A stretch of 64,000 nt of DNA from Topomyia yanbarensis. Its lineage: Eukaryota > Arthropoda > Insecta > Diptera > Culicidae. The first letter of the stretch is position 1, and each line of letters opens with the position of its first letter. Position numbers and translations under genes: made by a program. Of this stretch, positions 11,531 to 23,265 are shown in pieces. The notes beneath the pieces were generated by a model. That model ran no database searches. It was not told the DNA's origin and saw nothing but the letters and a program-made list of their open reading frames with translations. The DNA lies in contig NC_080672.1 of NCBI RefSeq assembly GCF_030247195.1, positions 378,176,166 through 378,240,165 of the forward strand, written 5' to 3'.

Positions 11531-12917
11531 AGGCTAGATATGAAGAGAGTGGTCGGAGCAAAGTCACAGCACTCTGGCAGAACTTCGGCAGAAGTCGAGC
11601 AAAGCTAAATTGGTTTTGAGAGACTCCCTTTTCAATGTGGCTGTTGCTTGAGGCTGAAAGTGACTCAATTTTGGACCCAACTGCTGTCAAACGTTTTGAT
11701 TGAAGCCGAGGGATTGCACTTCTCATAATCATTTTTAGGGTTAGACCGTTTCAACATCAAATTATGGTCTTGTCAATTTTGGTCTTGTCAAACTGCAAAT
11801 GACGCGAAAACCCAAGATGATACCAGTAAAGGCACTCGTAAAGCGAGATTTTTGGTTTTACGATTGGCAAGACCGACATTGCGAAAATTCTACTTCATTT
11901 CCCAAAAAAAACAATTATTAAAAACGAAATTAATTCAGTTTTGAATATAGAAACTAGTGCTTTCAGCCTTTTTGAGGTTCTCAATGTGTTTGCCACCAAT
12001 AATATTATTGTACACACATGCATATACCTTATGCAGATTATCTTGAATCTGTTTTGCATCTTCTTATTCTCATGCGGATATCCTCTTTTTCCCTTTGAGG
12101 CAGACCCTCGATTGAAGCCAGTTTAGAATCTAGGTTATTCACCATTGAACAGAAAATTGGGTTGGACTCTAACCTGAAATATATTCGAAGCAACTAGCCT
12201 GGATTCATTTCTAAGTTGTCAAGTAAAAACAACATAATTGAGACGACTGACTCACGAGTTTTCCATGCTTCAAGAGAAGGGCCGGCGGATTACGTGGGTA
12301 GTATAGTTAGTTCTACCCAATCGAAAATAACCGAGGGGGAAATTACACACTCAAAAAGTTTATTGTTCTAAACCAAAACCTGAGATCAATCACGTGTGTG
12401 TCTCGCTCATAAAATTCGCGTGTCTCAAATTCTCGATTTCATTTTTTTTTATTCAGATACCAATTTCTTTGCTTCACAATTTAAATTTATTGAAAAAATG
12501 GTATAATTACCATTTTTTTTATTTTAATACATTTTTACACATCTACATTGTCGAAAAAGAATTCAGATCGATATAGAATAAAATAATAATGGATTTTTTT
12601 ATTCAGACTAAAGGACGCAGTTAGGAAAATTTTTAAACTTGAGATATACGATTTATAATTATTTAACGAGAACTATTATTTAACAATTAAAGGAGAAACA
12701 CGATTAGGCTAAGATAGGAAAAAGGCAATCACAAGAGGGATTGATTCCAACATCAAAGTATCGGAGCCCGTATTAGAGAATTTGAAGAGAGGACAGACAG
12801 CAATGAGAGGGAAAAGAAGAAATTGAACTTACAACTTTTTGGCAAACGGACGATCATTGTCAGGACATAAAGAACTGGATCACCGATTGCACCTCCTTGG
12901 TTCTGCTGCGAATAATC
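11531..12917. other. Unassigned AT-rich stretch
   Basis: No gene was seen. The part nearest 12918 (about 12660-12917) follows a LINE ORF2 stop on the minus strand and is probably that element's 3' untranslated tail. Confidence 0.3.
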
Positions 12918-13148
12918 CTAAATTTTGACATTTATCTGGTTCAAAAATATGTATATGGGAGACAAATAGGAGTGATCGAGGATAGCCAGCACATCTCGGA
13001 CTGGACCGAGATCGTAGGGATCCATTTAACGGAGATCTGGCGCTAGGATACTAGCCGCACGACCAGACAACATGTTTAGTGTTGCGATAACGTCACCACA
13101 AGCGCAGAGACCACTCTCCACATCTCCAAAGTTGCAGTAATATGCACT
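12918..13148 (-). pseudogene. LINE ORF2 C-terminal fragment
   Basis: A minus frame ending at the TAG at 12920-12918 reads YYCNFGDVESGLCACGDVIA, then SGRAASILAPDLR, one in-frame TAA, then MDPYDLGPVRDVLAILDHSY and a hydrophobic end. Cys spacing and the 'DPxDLGPVRDVL' tail resemble the C-terminus of mosquito non-LTR retrotransposon ORF2. The single internal stop suggests modest age. Confidence 0.5.
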
Positions 13149-14208
13149 TTACAATTCTTAGCGCGAGCTTCTTTGCTGTCTGATAAATTTGTGTGTTTAA
13201 AGAACAATCATTACGTTTATATACAGTATTATATATTCATAGCGAAATGTCTATTGTTTGATAGGAATCTACATGGAATTCTGCTTCCGCCGAAAAAAGA
13301 TTCCTAGTTCCGTGTATTCCAATCAAAGATTGAATGGAATACACAACGTATGGACTAGCCACCAGACAAAACATTGTTTCTCACGTTAATCCGCCGACGA
13401 ACCGGTGCCAATAATCTAGTTTTTCAGCGTTTCCGTTTCTAACGTTGCGTGCATTCGGAAAAAATTGGGCAATCGGACGTTCAAAAAGGCGTTATAAAAC
13501 CTTTTTGCGTACAATTCTGTGCCACCATGGAATGCGAGACCATCTACGAGTGCTCATACCGGGTACTTGTTTTGTTTGATCTCTTATCGCAGTGTTGAGA
13601 ATGAAACCAGCCAAAACCTTTTACTCCACCGGAGGAATTTCTTACTTTGATTCGATTGTTTCGGATATAGTGGACATATAGCTCTTTCATTAAATGGGTA
13701 CACTCTCATTGTAGCGAGATCGAGCACAATGATAAATCTAACGCGCTTGGGCGTACTGGAATTCGTGTCATTTCTACCGTATTCAAGATGGTCACTCTAT
13801 GATATACATACATAGTTGAAGCCTTGTAGAACCATTTGAGGTGCGAGTATGGTTTTAGCTAAGCGAAGAGAAGACAATCGCGTAGCCAATTTGATCCAGT
13901 CCTAACCTTAATATTGAACCAGCTTCTGATTAGTCGTTTTGCCAGTCAAGAGCGTTCATAATATTTTCAAACGGGATAAAAAACAATGCTGCTGAATTTG
14001 TTTTGGCTACTTTTCATACACATGAACATTTCATGCAAATTGAATAAATACCCTGAATGACGATATAACTACGTAAGAGAGACACAAATAAACTTAAAAT
14101 TCAATTTTTAAATGCAGCTAGTATTGTGAATTCTTGACTGAGGGTCGATATTTGAGGTACAATTATTTTCAGCAATTGTGAAAAACATGCAAATGGAATC
14201 TGGCAACG
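13149..14208. other. Unassigned stretch
   Basis: No coding or repeat structure was recognised across this kilobase. Confidence 0.3.
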
Positions 14209-14224
14209 ATGGATGCTTGTTGTC

Positions 14225-14282
14225 TTTGGAATTACCTAAGACAAGACGTGACAATCGGCTTCTTATTTTTCCTTCGACATTC
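14225..14282. repeat. 'CCTAAGACAA' minisatellite-like unit, copy 1
   Basis: The block 'aattacctaagacaagacgt' followed by 'gacaatcggcttctta' recurs in inverse orientation at 16190-16216, and in a more diverged form at 16245-16280. All three translate to L-R-x-[DNE]-x-T-x-G-[FA]-[FL] on the repeat strand. Confidence 0.5.
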
Positions 14283-15677
14283 CCCAGTCAAAAAGGGCAA
14301 TTTGCTGGCTAACGGGGGGCAATTTGCCAACTCGGATGCGCTAATTGCCCTTCAATTTGCCAGCAAATTGCTGGCAATTAAGGGGCTATTTCAAATGCAA
14401 CATTTGGGCGATTTGCCGCCGTCATTTTTTTGCCACCCTACCCGCCTTTAAGTCGTCCACGGAACGCGACTTTTAATCGCCCTTAATTGCCTAATATGGA
14501 AATTACAATTATTACTTATTTTCGGATTCATTATCTACTCACATAAACTTATCACGACACTAGGTAATCACCACCAAACTATAGGAAGAATTAATGGTGA
14601 AATTGGCATTGCACACCAAAACTTACCACAATCTGACTTTTATTAAGAGTTTAGGTCAGATATCTATATTTACACACGATTCCACAATTTCCCACATTCA
14701 TTGGCTAAGTGAAGTGCACTAGACAAACAAAATACAAGCGAGAACACGGCAATCGTTAAAAAAAACTATTTTAAGCTTAAGCCAAACATGAACCGCCATG
14801 TTTGAAAAACGCAAAAACAATTACCCTGTCAAAAAAAAATGCGGACGAACATGGTCGGGAGATTTAAAAAGTTTGACGTTTGACTCAACTCGCCTGTGCT
14901 AATTGCCCCTAGGAACAAATGCAATTTGCGAATGCGATTTAAAGGCAATTTCAATACTTAGACAAATTTTCTGGCGGCTGAAATGGACTTGGTTGTTTTT
15001 TGCGTTTTTCAAACATGGCGGTTCATGTTTAGCTTAAGTTTAAAATTGTTTTTTTTTAAACAATTGGCGTGTTCCCGCTTGTATTTTGTTTGTTTAGTGC
15101 ACTTAAATTAGCCAACGAATGTGGAAAATTGTGGAATCGTGTGTAAGTATAGTGGAACAAGATCTCTGAGTCTAAATGAAAGTCAGATTGTTATAAGTTT
15201 TGGTGTGCAATACGAATTTCACCATCGATTCTTCCTATAGTCTGGTGGTGATTACCTAGTGTACCGATAAATTTATGTGAGTAGATAGTGAATCCGGAAA
15301 TAATTATTATTAAGGGCGATTAAATAGCGCGTTCCCTGGGCGATTTAGGGGCGATTTAAGGGCGGGTAGAGCGGCAAAAAAAATGACAGCTGCAAATCGC
15401 CCAAATGTTGCATATAAAATAGCCCCCTAATTGCCAGCAAATTGCTGGCAAATTGTAGGGCAATTAGCGCATCCGAGTTGGCAAATAGCCCCCCGCTAGC
15501 CAGCAACTTGCCCTTTTTGACTGGGTAAGTCCTTTTCAGCCGCCAGAAAAATTGCCTTTAAATCGCACTCGCAAATTGCATTTGTTCCTAGGGGCAATTA
15601 GTTCAGGCGAGTTGAGTTAAACGTCAAACTGTTTAAATTGCATTGACCATGTTCGTCCGCCTTTTTTTTTGACCGGG
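14283..15677. mobile_element. Outer TIR element, split by an inverted copy of itself
   Basis: The left part 14283-14815 begins CCCAGTCAAAAAGGGC and the right part 15530-15677 ends TTTTTTTTTGACCGGG, giving inverted ends. The two parts together (about 680 bp) are the reverse complement of the inner copy 14824-15525. The arms show repeated GGGCAATT / AATTGCCC motifs. There is no ORF. Confidence 0.7.
14824..15525. mobile_element. Inner TIR element inserted into the outer copy
   Basis: The ends are CCCTGTCAAAAA and TTTTTGACTGGG. The flanks on both sides read TA (…caatTA and TAagtcc…), so a TA target duplication of Tc1/mariner type fits. Removing the insert makes the outer copy continuous ('gcaaaaacaa' joined to 'aagtcc'). 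Confidence 0.65.
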
Positions 15678-16136
15678 TCTTCTTTTCGCACAAGTTCACC
15701 CTGCCGAAATCTTCCGAACAGTGTTGCTATTTTTTATCAATGAAAATGGAACCTTGGTAATTTATTTTTTGCCGGCAATATTTTGTATCTTGAATCCACT
15801 ATATTGATGAAGGGCGTCGTTTTTCCATGTCATAGGTGTTTAGTAAGGTTTGATGAAGCCAAGGATGAAGCCATTTTCTGAAAGAAAGTTAGATTACAAT
15901 GGTTTCTGTTTTATCTTTGTTAAATTTAATATACTAAGAATACGGTGTATGCGTGATAAATACTTGTTTCACTTTACCGCACAATTTCTGTTCAATTTAG
16001 CCATTTTTACTTTTTTAACGATAATAATTTTATTTGTCAAAAGTTGTGGCAATCTATTCCTATAAACATAGCAACACTGCCAAACATCATTTCGCTATCC
16101 CTGCAGTAACATTGCGTAGGGTGCAAAAAGTCAGAA
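15678..16136. other. Unassigned stretch
   Basis: No gene was seen. A 71-codon plus frame (15850-16065) is AT-rich and hydrophobic by composition and appears to be chance. Confidence 0.3.
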
Positions 16137-16184
16137 TCAACCAATCAGGAACTGGACAACTCTGATGTAAAATTGGAACAAAAA

Positions 16185-16285
16185 CGCCCCTATCGTCACG
16201 TTTTGTCTTAGGGAATTACGACAGGTCCTGGTAGATAAAATTAAGAAGAGCAAGAAGCCTGTTGTCGTCTCTTCTCTTAGGGTTT
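16185..16285 (-). repeat. 'CCTAAGACAA' minisatellite-like unit, copies 2 and 3
   Basis: On the minus strand two units about 70 bases apart read 'ccctaagagaagagacgac' and 'ccctaagacaaaacgtgacg'. They are tandem relatives of the unit at 14225, on the other side of the nested TIR elements and in inverse orientation. Confidence 0.5.
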
Positions 16286-16593
16286 TAGTACTGTCTGAAA
16301 GGCTTCGGTGCGATGTATGTATATGGAAGAAATGCATAAGTCTTGGCCTTTGATCCAGACTTGACAAGCGACAAGTTCAATGTCTGATACCGAGCAAAGG
16401 TTAATTCGATTGATGGAATAGCACATTTTGATCCCCAAAAACGCCGCTCCATAGTGTTTTCTCGGTCCTGGTGAAGAGGTTTTGAAATTGTCTAAGTTGT
16501 TGACTAGGTTTTACTCAATGCAAACGCACCACACTGCAAATTGTTTCTTAAATGTTTCAAAGCAGCGATTATGCTTCTGCGAACAGCGGTCAA

Positions 16594-16782
16594 ATCCGTA
16601 ACTTCGCTTGATGAATTAGACATCGAAAGAAACGAACGCTCAATTAGTAGAAAACTGCTTCAAAAGTGATACCAGAAAGTTTTTAGATATTAAAAACTTT
16701 CTGGTATCACTTTTGAAACTGTTTTCCACTAATTGAGCGTTCGTTTCTTTCGATGTCTAATTCATCGAGCGAAGTTACGGAT
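16594..16782. repeat. Near-perfect hairpin, 92-bp arms, 5-base loop
   Basis: The left arm 16594-16685 and right arm 16691-16782 pair with about four mismatches around a GATAT loop. The arms begin ATCCGTAACTTCGCT. No ORF spans it. It could be a foldback MITE or a recent inverted duplication. Confidence 0.9.
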
Positions 16783-17089
16783 ACGAGTCCTCGGTATCAT
16801 ATGTTTCATCTGTCCAGTATTAGGTTGAATATTGGGCTGAAATGGTTTTTGATATCCCATTTGGAAACTTTTGTTAGTTTATAAGATTTCCGAGACCAAT
16901 ATTCACTTACTTCGGTTCTGCAACAGCACTTCCTTGAGTTCAAGGGAAACACTCAGGTATTTACGAGGAAGCTTCGGAAAGGAAATAATTTTCCTGTTTC
17001 GAAAATTTATAGGCATACTAGAAAATGTTCTCTCAATGGGATTGTCAAACTATCGCTCTTTAGCGACAAAGGGAGCCTAGTAATAAGTC

Positions 17090-17290
17090 GTGGCCGGTGG
17101 CGCAGCCCTCTTTAGCATTTCTTCATGGAGCCAACCACATACTGCAGTAGATCTTCGCAACTAAGGGCCCTGTCGGAGACTATACCATCAATTTCTACTT
17201 CCCGGGCGGGTACGTAGACAAGATACAGCCGAGTGATTTTAGTTAGATCACGCGAAATATCGGTAGTAGACCATCCAGGGAATATATTCA
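17090..17290 (-). pseudogene. LINE ORF1 (zinc-knuckle type) fragment
   Basis: The minus strand reads ISRDLTKITRLYLVYVP, then AREVEIDGIVSDRALSCEDL. This matches the 'VPCVAVEIDGVVSEPDLKCEEL' segment of the ORF1 at 56106, so both belong to the same LINE group. Part of the intervening sequence is deleted. Confidence 0.6.
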
Positions 17291-17423
17291 ATGAATTTAA
17301 TTTGTATCACAAAGAATACTTTTTTTATTTTATTTATTTATTTCGTCTTCGCGACGAAGAATCTCATATATTGCCCCGTAGAACGCCGCAACTGCCTGAT
17401 CTGAATCGTTTCCATCAAGCATA

Positions 17424-18250
17424 TCACGCCAATTGACTGCACCAATGGCCGTTGAGACTTGTATCGAAGTTGCAACGAGTAAAGTCAAAGTTGAGATCGT
17501 CGTTGATTGTATCAAAAGCGTCACTATCATCAGAACGTGTGCCAAATCTTAAAACGAAGGGTTTATGGTGAGGGTCTACCTTCACTATAGATGTCGGAGG
17601 TTCAATCAGTTCGAACACGCCCGTGTCGGTGACGAAGGCTAAATCAAGGGTTCGTCCATTCACATTGCTAAGAGAGCAAATTTGATACAAACTGCCAGCG
17701 ATCAGCGTTTCTGTGGTAGCCATCTCTTGCTCCCATGTTGCATTTTCAGGATGGTAGCACTTGAGATCGTCATCGAAGATCCTCGGAAGATGAGGGAGAT
17801 TGTAATCGCCTACAACAACTACATTGTCTTGTCGGCTGGTCTGCTCAAGAATATTCTAGACCGCCGAAGAGTGAAAGTTGTACATGTCAAGATCGCTGTT
17901 CGGTCTCAGATAATTGCAGCAAATATATATAAAGATCGGCCTGGCAGTGAAACGCGTACGACAACTTGTTCCAAATGTTCACATCCAGGTAACTTTAGTA
18001 CAGTAATAAGAACACCACCTCCGCGGCTTAGATGTCTGGTAAAAGAGTTGCCATCGAATCGGTAGATTGCATAGTTCGCTCAGCATTAAATATATCATCA
18101 CGTAACCAGGTTTCGGTGAGAACGATAATGTCGTAGTCCCAAGAAGTGAGCGCAAGCAAGAAGCCCTTCGTTTTAGTACTCATTCCGCGAACGTTCTGGT
18201 AGTAGACGAACAGAAAATCATGTGCTGTATCCGGCGAACTATGAACCAAA
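17424..18250 (-). pseudogene. LINE AP-endonuclease fragment
   Basis: Minus frames encode VYYQNVRGMSTKTKGFLLAL then YDIIVLTETWL (18028-18249), the N-terminal 'QNVRG..K' and 'TETWL' motifs of an apurinic-type LINE endonuclease. The frame at 17424-17723 gives NGRTLDLAFVTD, a later endonuclease motif ('xLDLxxVS'). The block is frameshifted and lacks its RT. It may be the 5' part of the element whose RT lies at 19040-19580 or its relatives. Confidence 0.75.
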
Positions 18251-18479
18251 ATGTTGTCAGGGAGCAGATTATCATTTAAAGCAACATACTCGTCATCACA
18301 ACCTCCGAACGCAGGGCCGGGACGACCGAGCCTTGTCGCTGACGGTAGCGCGACTGCGTCGGAGCGCTCGGGGGCTTCTGTAGTACTGTATAACGGGCGT
18401 GCCGGTGATGGCAGCGCAGCGTGAGTTTGTAGATGTAAAACATTAGATAGATTCGTCTGAATTGGTAGAACACGAGGGA

Positions 18480-19039
18480 CCGTGGTCGTTCTACTACTTC
18501 AAAAGAGCTAGTACGCCATTCACCGTAGAATTTTGAGTGCTTCTTTGTGAGTAGTAGTTTCGATTAGTGTCTGATGAAATTAATTGACACTGCTCGCCAA
18601 AATTATGCCCGATTCCTGCCATAATTTTGTCAGATTTTTTGCTTGATTCCTGCTAAAACTGCCAGGAAGATATTGCCAGGGTTTGTGTACGATTTCTATC
18701 TGCATTCTGCAGGGATACGCGCAGAAGTTTGATAGAGTTGCTAAACCAATAGGCTTACCATAGCAAACGAGTAAAAACCCACGACAGTCGTAAGGGACAC
18801 CACCCATCCCTCTGATGCAAAGTAAATTTGACAGTACTATCCACTCGAACGTTCCAGTCGAGTCTTTTTTTCGTGAAAATGAGATCACCGACACTTTTTC
18901 ACATTTACACACATACGGTTCTTTCTATATAATAAATCAACAAAAGCTGGATGCTGATGCTGGAGAAATCTTTAATTTTCAATCGAGCGAATCAGGCGAA
19001 ATTTGTAGAGGTTATCAGCGAAAGCCAGTCGTAAAACCT
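18480..19039. other. Unassigned stretch
   Basis: No recognisable protein or repeat was found. Several 'attcctgc' / 'tgccagg' motifs occur near 18600-18680 without a regular period. Confidence 0.25.
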
Positions 19040-19580
19040 TCAGCACACCATTAAAGTACAGCAGAAACATCTACAGTACCAGGTGCCTTCCTTGGGGCCG
19101 TTGTTGAGCTTGAAGTAAATGTGGGTACCTACATAAATTATCATTGATTCCAAATATCTGCATTCTAGCGGTTTTCGTATCTTGGTTCAATTTATAAAAA
19201 GCGGCAAATTAGTTGTTGCAAATACCATCAAACTGATCGCGACACTCATGCTCGCTATTATGTAGGATATTGTAGGATGTTAGACACTAAAGGTTGGTTC
19301 GCTGTCAAACGTCTAGCCTTGATGCCATGTTGAACGTCATCAAGACATTGCTGATCGTGAGCCTCAAGGGGTTCCATAATAACCAGCTCGAAAAACTTGG
19401 AGAGACCACTCAATGAAGTTATTCTACGATAGTTATTGAAGTCTCGCTTATTTCCTTTTTTATGGACTAGCAACATGTTCGCTGATTTCCAGCTGGATGG
19501 AAATATGCCACTGACAAGAAATGCTCGAGAGATGGAAATAAGCGGAAGCAAGTATTTCGTCAGTTCGTACAAACTGAGTT
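19040..19580 (-). pseudogene. LINE reverse transcriptase fragment, copy 1
   Basis: The 104-codon frame reads SGIFPSSWKSANMLLVHKKG, NKRDFNNYRRITSLSGLSKF, FELVI, which are LINE RT fingers motifs ('P..WK...V.PI.KKG....NYR.ISLL'). Downstream (19085-19135) is a segment matched at 27005-27060. A second copy with the same deletion pattern lies at 26861-27390. Confidence 0.75.
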
Positions 19581-19689
19581 ATTTTACAAACAAACACTGA
19601 CAGTCGATATCTACTACAGGATTGAGCAACTTTGAACTAACAGTTATCAAACAAACGGCTGCCAGCCAGGTCGCAGGAAAGTCACGAAG

Positions 19690-19950
19690 AAAGTAATAGG
19701 GTGTTTCAACCTATTAATCTTTGAAAATGGAAAGAATTATAACGAATAGTGCTATCGAGTGTAGGCGGAAACAGATCATGTAGTCGCACCCCGATTGCGT
19801 TTTCTTCATAATACAGGGGGTTGTGGCGCATGTTGTTAACAGAAATAAATTGTTTTGCTTAACGATTATTTTTAAATCCTCAGTATTACGTACATGGTGA
19901 AACTGAATATAAAGAACATCTGTTTGCTTGAGACACATTTTATCTTTAAG
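19690..19950 (-). pseudogene. LINE ORF1-like fragment, second copy of the 1031-1303 family
   Basis: The minus frame starts LKDKMCLKQTDVLYIQFHHV, aligning with 'LLKVKMELRLTEVTFIEFHH' at 1031-1303. A shifted frame continues ENAIGVRLHDLFPP, a typical block of insect LINE ORF1 proteins. It is frameshifted and truncated. Confidence 0.45.
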
Positions 19951-20634
19951 CAAGCGCTATGTATGGTAATTGAAACCATACGAAAATCACGGCAGTGCAA
20001 TGACACTGCAAAGACACTTGACCATTAGTGATAGTGAGGAGATTTCTTTGCAGAATCATTACACTGGTGTGGTGGATTTTCGTGGTTCCAAAGATCATCG
20101 ATAGATCTTGACTGATACAACCCTCACTGTCGGAACGAGAATAGCGGCACATGACTTCAATACCACAGAAACGAGAGTAACGGTATTTGAATTTCTATAG
20201 CGCAGAGCACATGACAATCTAATGTGAACGGTTAACGGTATATTTCTCCGGTTTGCTATTTGTTACCGATGTCTTGGTTGGATGGAGGTGCGAGTACTGC
20301 AAATCGATGTCAATGATGACGATTAACTTTCCACGATGTAGGTTGGTAGATGACGATCGTTGAAACGGGCTTTTTAAGGGGGCCTAGGGTGTTTGGAGCT
20401 GAATAGTTAGTTAATTTTGATTTTAGCTCTATTACAGTTTCGTGATAGCACCTAATAACTGTAAGATCAGTTGAATTATAACTTTCAAGACACGATTTGG
20501 TGGGTTCTAATTCAAGCTGTCGCGTAGGCGTCCTCTTTGAGGCCCGGTCACAAGACACAAATCGTTTCCCATGTCTTAAGAGGTAATAATTGGTGTAGTA
20601 CTAGAGGGTCTCTCGAAGTGTCAAACTGAAAATG

Positions 20635-20722
20635 CGGTTATAACCATTGCTTCACATTGCTCCAACCCTATGTGCGGGGTTGGCAATCGAGCCCAGGTGA
20701 GCTGCGTACAAAGCAATGGCCG
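20635..20722 (-). mobile_element. Degenerate tRNA-derived SINE fragment
   Basis: On the minus strand 'ccattgctttgtacgcagc', 'cacctgggctcga' and 'ccccgcacatagggttgga' align with the tRNA-like head of the SINE at 58819-58990. Box B is mutated (GGCTCGA) and no duplication was found, so it is older. Confidence 0.65.
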
Positions 20723-20799
20723 CGGCTGAGCTTGTTTTCTAGCCGGCACATTGGTGGCTAGTTTTTCGTTTACCATCCGATGTAATATTTAGTACCTCA

Positions 20800-22560
20800 C
20801 TCTCCTTCATTATCAAAAAAAACGGAAGCAAACATATTGTCGATAATTTTTGTCCGGATTGTTTAACCCTTTCTTTGTTGATCTAGTGAAAGTTGAAAAA
20901 TGAAACCTAAATCAGAATAACTCATCAAAACATGTGCATAAATCAGGTATCTAGATCATTATATAATCTAGATCACTGTGTAAACATCATCAGCAGCCAG
21001 AACAGTCCTTCTCCATGGATAAACATACTACGACATTTATAACGAATAATCTTAAACAAACATATAATAATACAAATGCAGAAAGGAAATCAAAACGCGT
21101 ACTTATATATCTTTTATTCCTAACAACCTAGAGAAACTAGATCTCAAAACAAAAGATTGGAAAAAGAAAGGAAGTTTGGGCGCGAACCCGCGTGCAAAAA
21201 AAAATCTAATGCCGGAAAAAAGGAAATGCTAATTTTTTATCCGATGTCGCAAATTAAAAACTGAAAGTAAAAAAAGCGATTCCAGTAGTTGTGAACGGGC
21301 AACGAGCGAACTAGATGAAGGCAGAAAAGCGTAAACAATGGTTCTAGTACTACCTTTTTTCAAATACAAATTTCAACTACTCCAACAAAACACAGCAGTG
21401 ATTTTACTAAAGATAATGAAAAACAAGCACACGCTCTAATACTCTAACACTCTTAACATGGTAGGACTAACGACTAACTAATATTAGAACACAAGAAAAA
21501 GTGAGACATTTTATGTACCCATCTCTCAGAACTATCCCCCCTCACTCTATCTATGTAGTGAACAAAGACAAAATACAGAATCCACGTAGACACACAACAC
21601 ACCCACATTCACACATTGGCGCTCCGGTAAGCGAATGGGCAACAAAATACAAAAAAAAGAAGAAATTAGCTATTTTAGTGTAAATCTCTATATCTCTACG
21701 TGTAAGTATGTAAACAAGTCAGTAAACGGAGGCGATCGCATCGCTCGGTATGGCGGAAAACTCGTTTAACAGAATATTATTATTGAAAATAAATGAAGCA
21801 AAATATTAAAGAGAGGAAGAGGAAGGAACCTTAGCATTAGCGAAAGAATTATTATCTCTATTGAGATTCAAATATATGTATTTAACTGAATAAATGCAGA
21901 AGCAACCAGAATCGTAGTGAGGTCAATGGCGACATGAGAATGTAATTTATTTATACATACCAAGTAAGCAATAAAGTATATATTAGGCAGAATAAGCAAA
22001 CTGAAGCATGGATGCAGAGAAAGAAGAAAAAATGAACATTAACTTAATATGTATGATCATGATATACACTATACAACAACACACTATTGACATTTATCCC
22101 ATTACTTAACGCGAAAGAGATTCACCGCAGAACAAGAAAAAGAATATTAGTAGAAGTAATATTTTTACTGAACCGTAGCAAGGATGCAATGATTGTAGCA
22201 CTCATCGCACGAGAAAAAAAGCAGAAGGAAGACGAAGCATGAAACCTATTATAGTAGAATGGATATTAATTTATACATAGGTAATTATGAAAACAAAAAC
22301 AAAGGAAAAATATATACACCCATTTTCACGTCTAATAATGATGAAAAAATTAAATCTATTAAAAAAAAACGAGTCGGTGATATTTTTAGAATATATTAAA
22401 CGAGTAAGGAAATTTATACATTTTCATTATTGGTCTTGTTTTTTTTTGGTTCTGACAGACCGAGCATATAGCAAAAACAACAGCGAAATCGAAATCGTAC
22501 ACAGGCACAGAGAGAAGAGCGCAAAGAGAGGAAAAGAAAAGAGTCCAAGCTAACGGTGGA
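20800..22560. other. A-rich (plus strand) stretch without transposon signatures
   Basis: Strongly A-rich on plus, with few T tracts, no TE protein and several short tandem A/C tracts. The composition matches the proposed 3'UTR below 39431, so it may be the minus-strand 3'UTR of a gene whose last exon lies just above it (see 22640-22808). Confidence 0.3.
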
Positions 22561-22639
22561 ATTGGAGCGGTGAGAGATAGAGATAGAGAGTGTGGTGCAG
22601 CTAACCGACTTGAAACCACAGACGGGCAGCTTACCTTCC

Positions 22640-22808
22640 AATAGTTGTCGCTTTTATCATCTCTAAACTTTTCGTTTACTGCTCCCGATGGCATCGTTTC
22701 CAGTAGTGGGTTCGATAAATATTCTAGTACTACAGCGACGGGTGCGAGCACCCACGAACACATCAGCCACACCACAGACAGATTGTTTGCTCTCGAAATT
22801 CGTCCAGG
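22640..22808 (-). CDS. Possible exon of an unrecognised minus-strand gene
   Basis: A minus frame reads ISRANNLSVVWLMCSWVLAP, VAVVLEYLSNPLLETMPSGA, VNEKFRDDKSDNYWK and then meets AAG|GTAAGCTG, a strong donor. The peptide is one hydrophobic segment plus a charged tail. A possible acceptor (TATCAG) lies about 20 bases upstream, but its pyrimidine tract is poor. I recognise no family. It could equally be a leader exon or chance. Confidence 0.25.
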
Positions 22809-22839
22809 CGCTGATAGACACTTAGCAGTATCATGATAT

Positions 22840-23262
22840 CAAATGTCTTCCAAAAGTCTTTACGAGTTGATGCATTGTCATCCACCATTGGTTAGCATTT
22901 GTTGTTGTTGAATTAGATTTTTTTTCTTAGAATAGACCGCGCAAGTTTTCGTTTTTTGCTTACGTTTACGGTTGCGGAGTTAGGAAAAGGTAGGGATTAC
23001 GGACGAACCGGAGCATTTCTGTGTGGCTGATGTTTTGGAGTGTTTTCGCTTGAGTGGTAATGTCATCTTCGACCATTGCCACATAAATATAATTTTAAAA
23101 TAATTCATCTTAAATTTATAAAGGCCTTTATAAAAAAAAATGTTTCGTTATATTAAAATCGTAAAGGTGATAAACTTCATTAAACAACCTGCAACATAAG
23201 GTGAGTGCTTCATGATGACTACAGTCCGTCCGGTGACTTCCGGTGCGGCGACTTCACTTCGC
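22840..23262. other. Unassigned stretch
   Basis: No gene or repeat was recognised before the palindrome element starts. Confidence 0.3.
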
Positions 23263-23265
23263 TTT

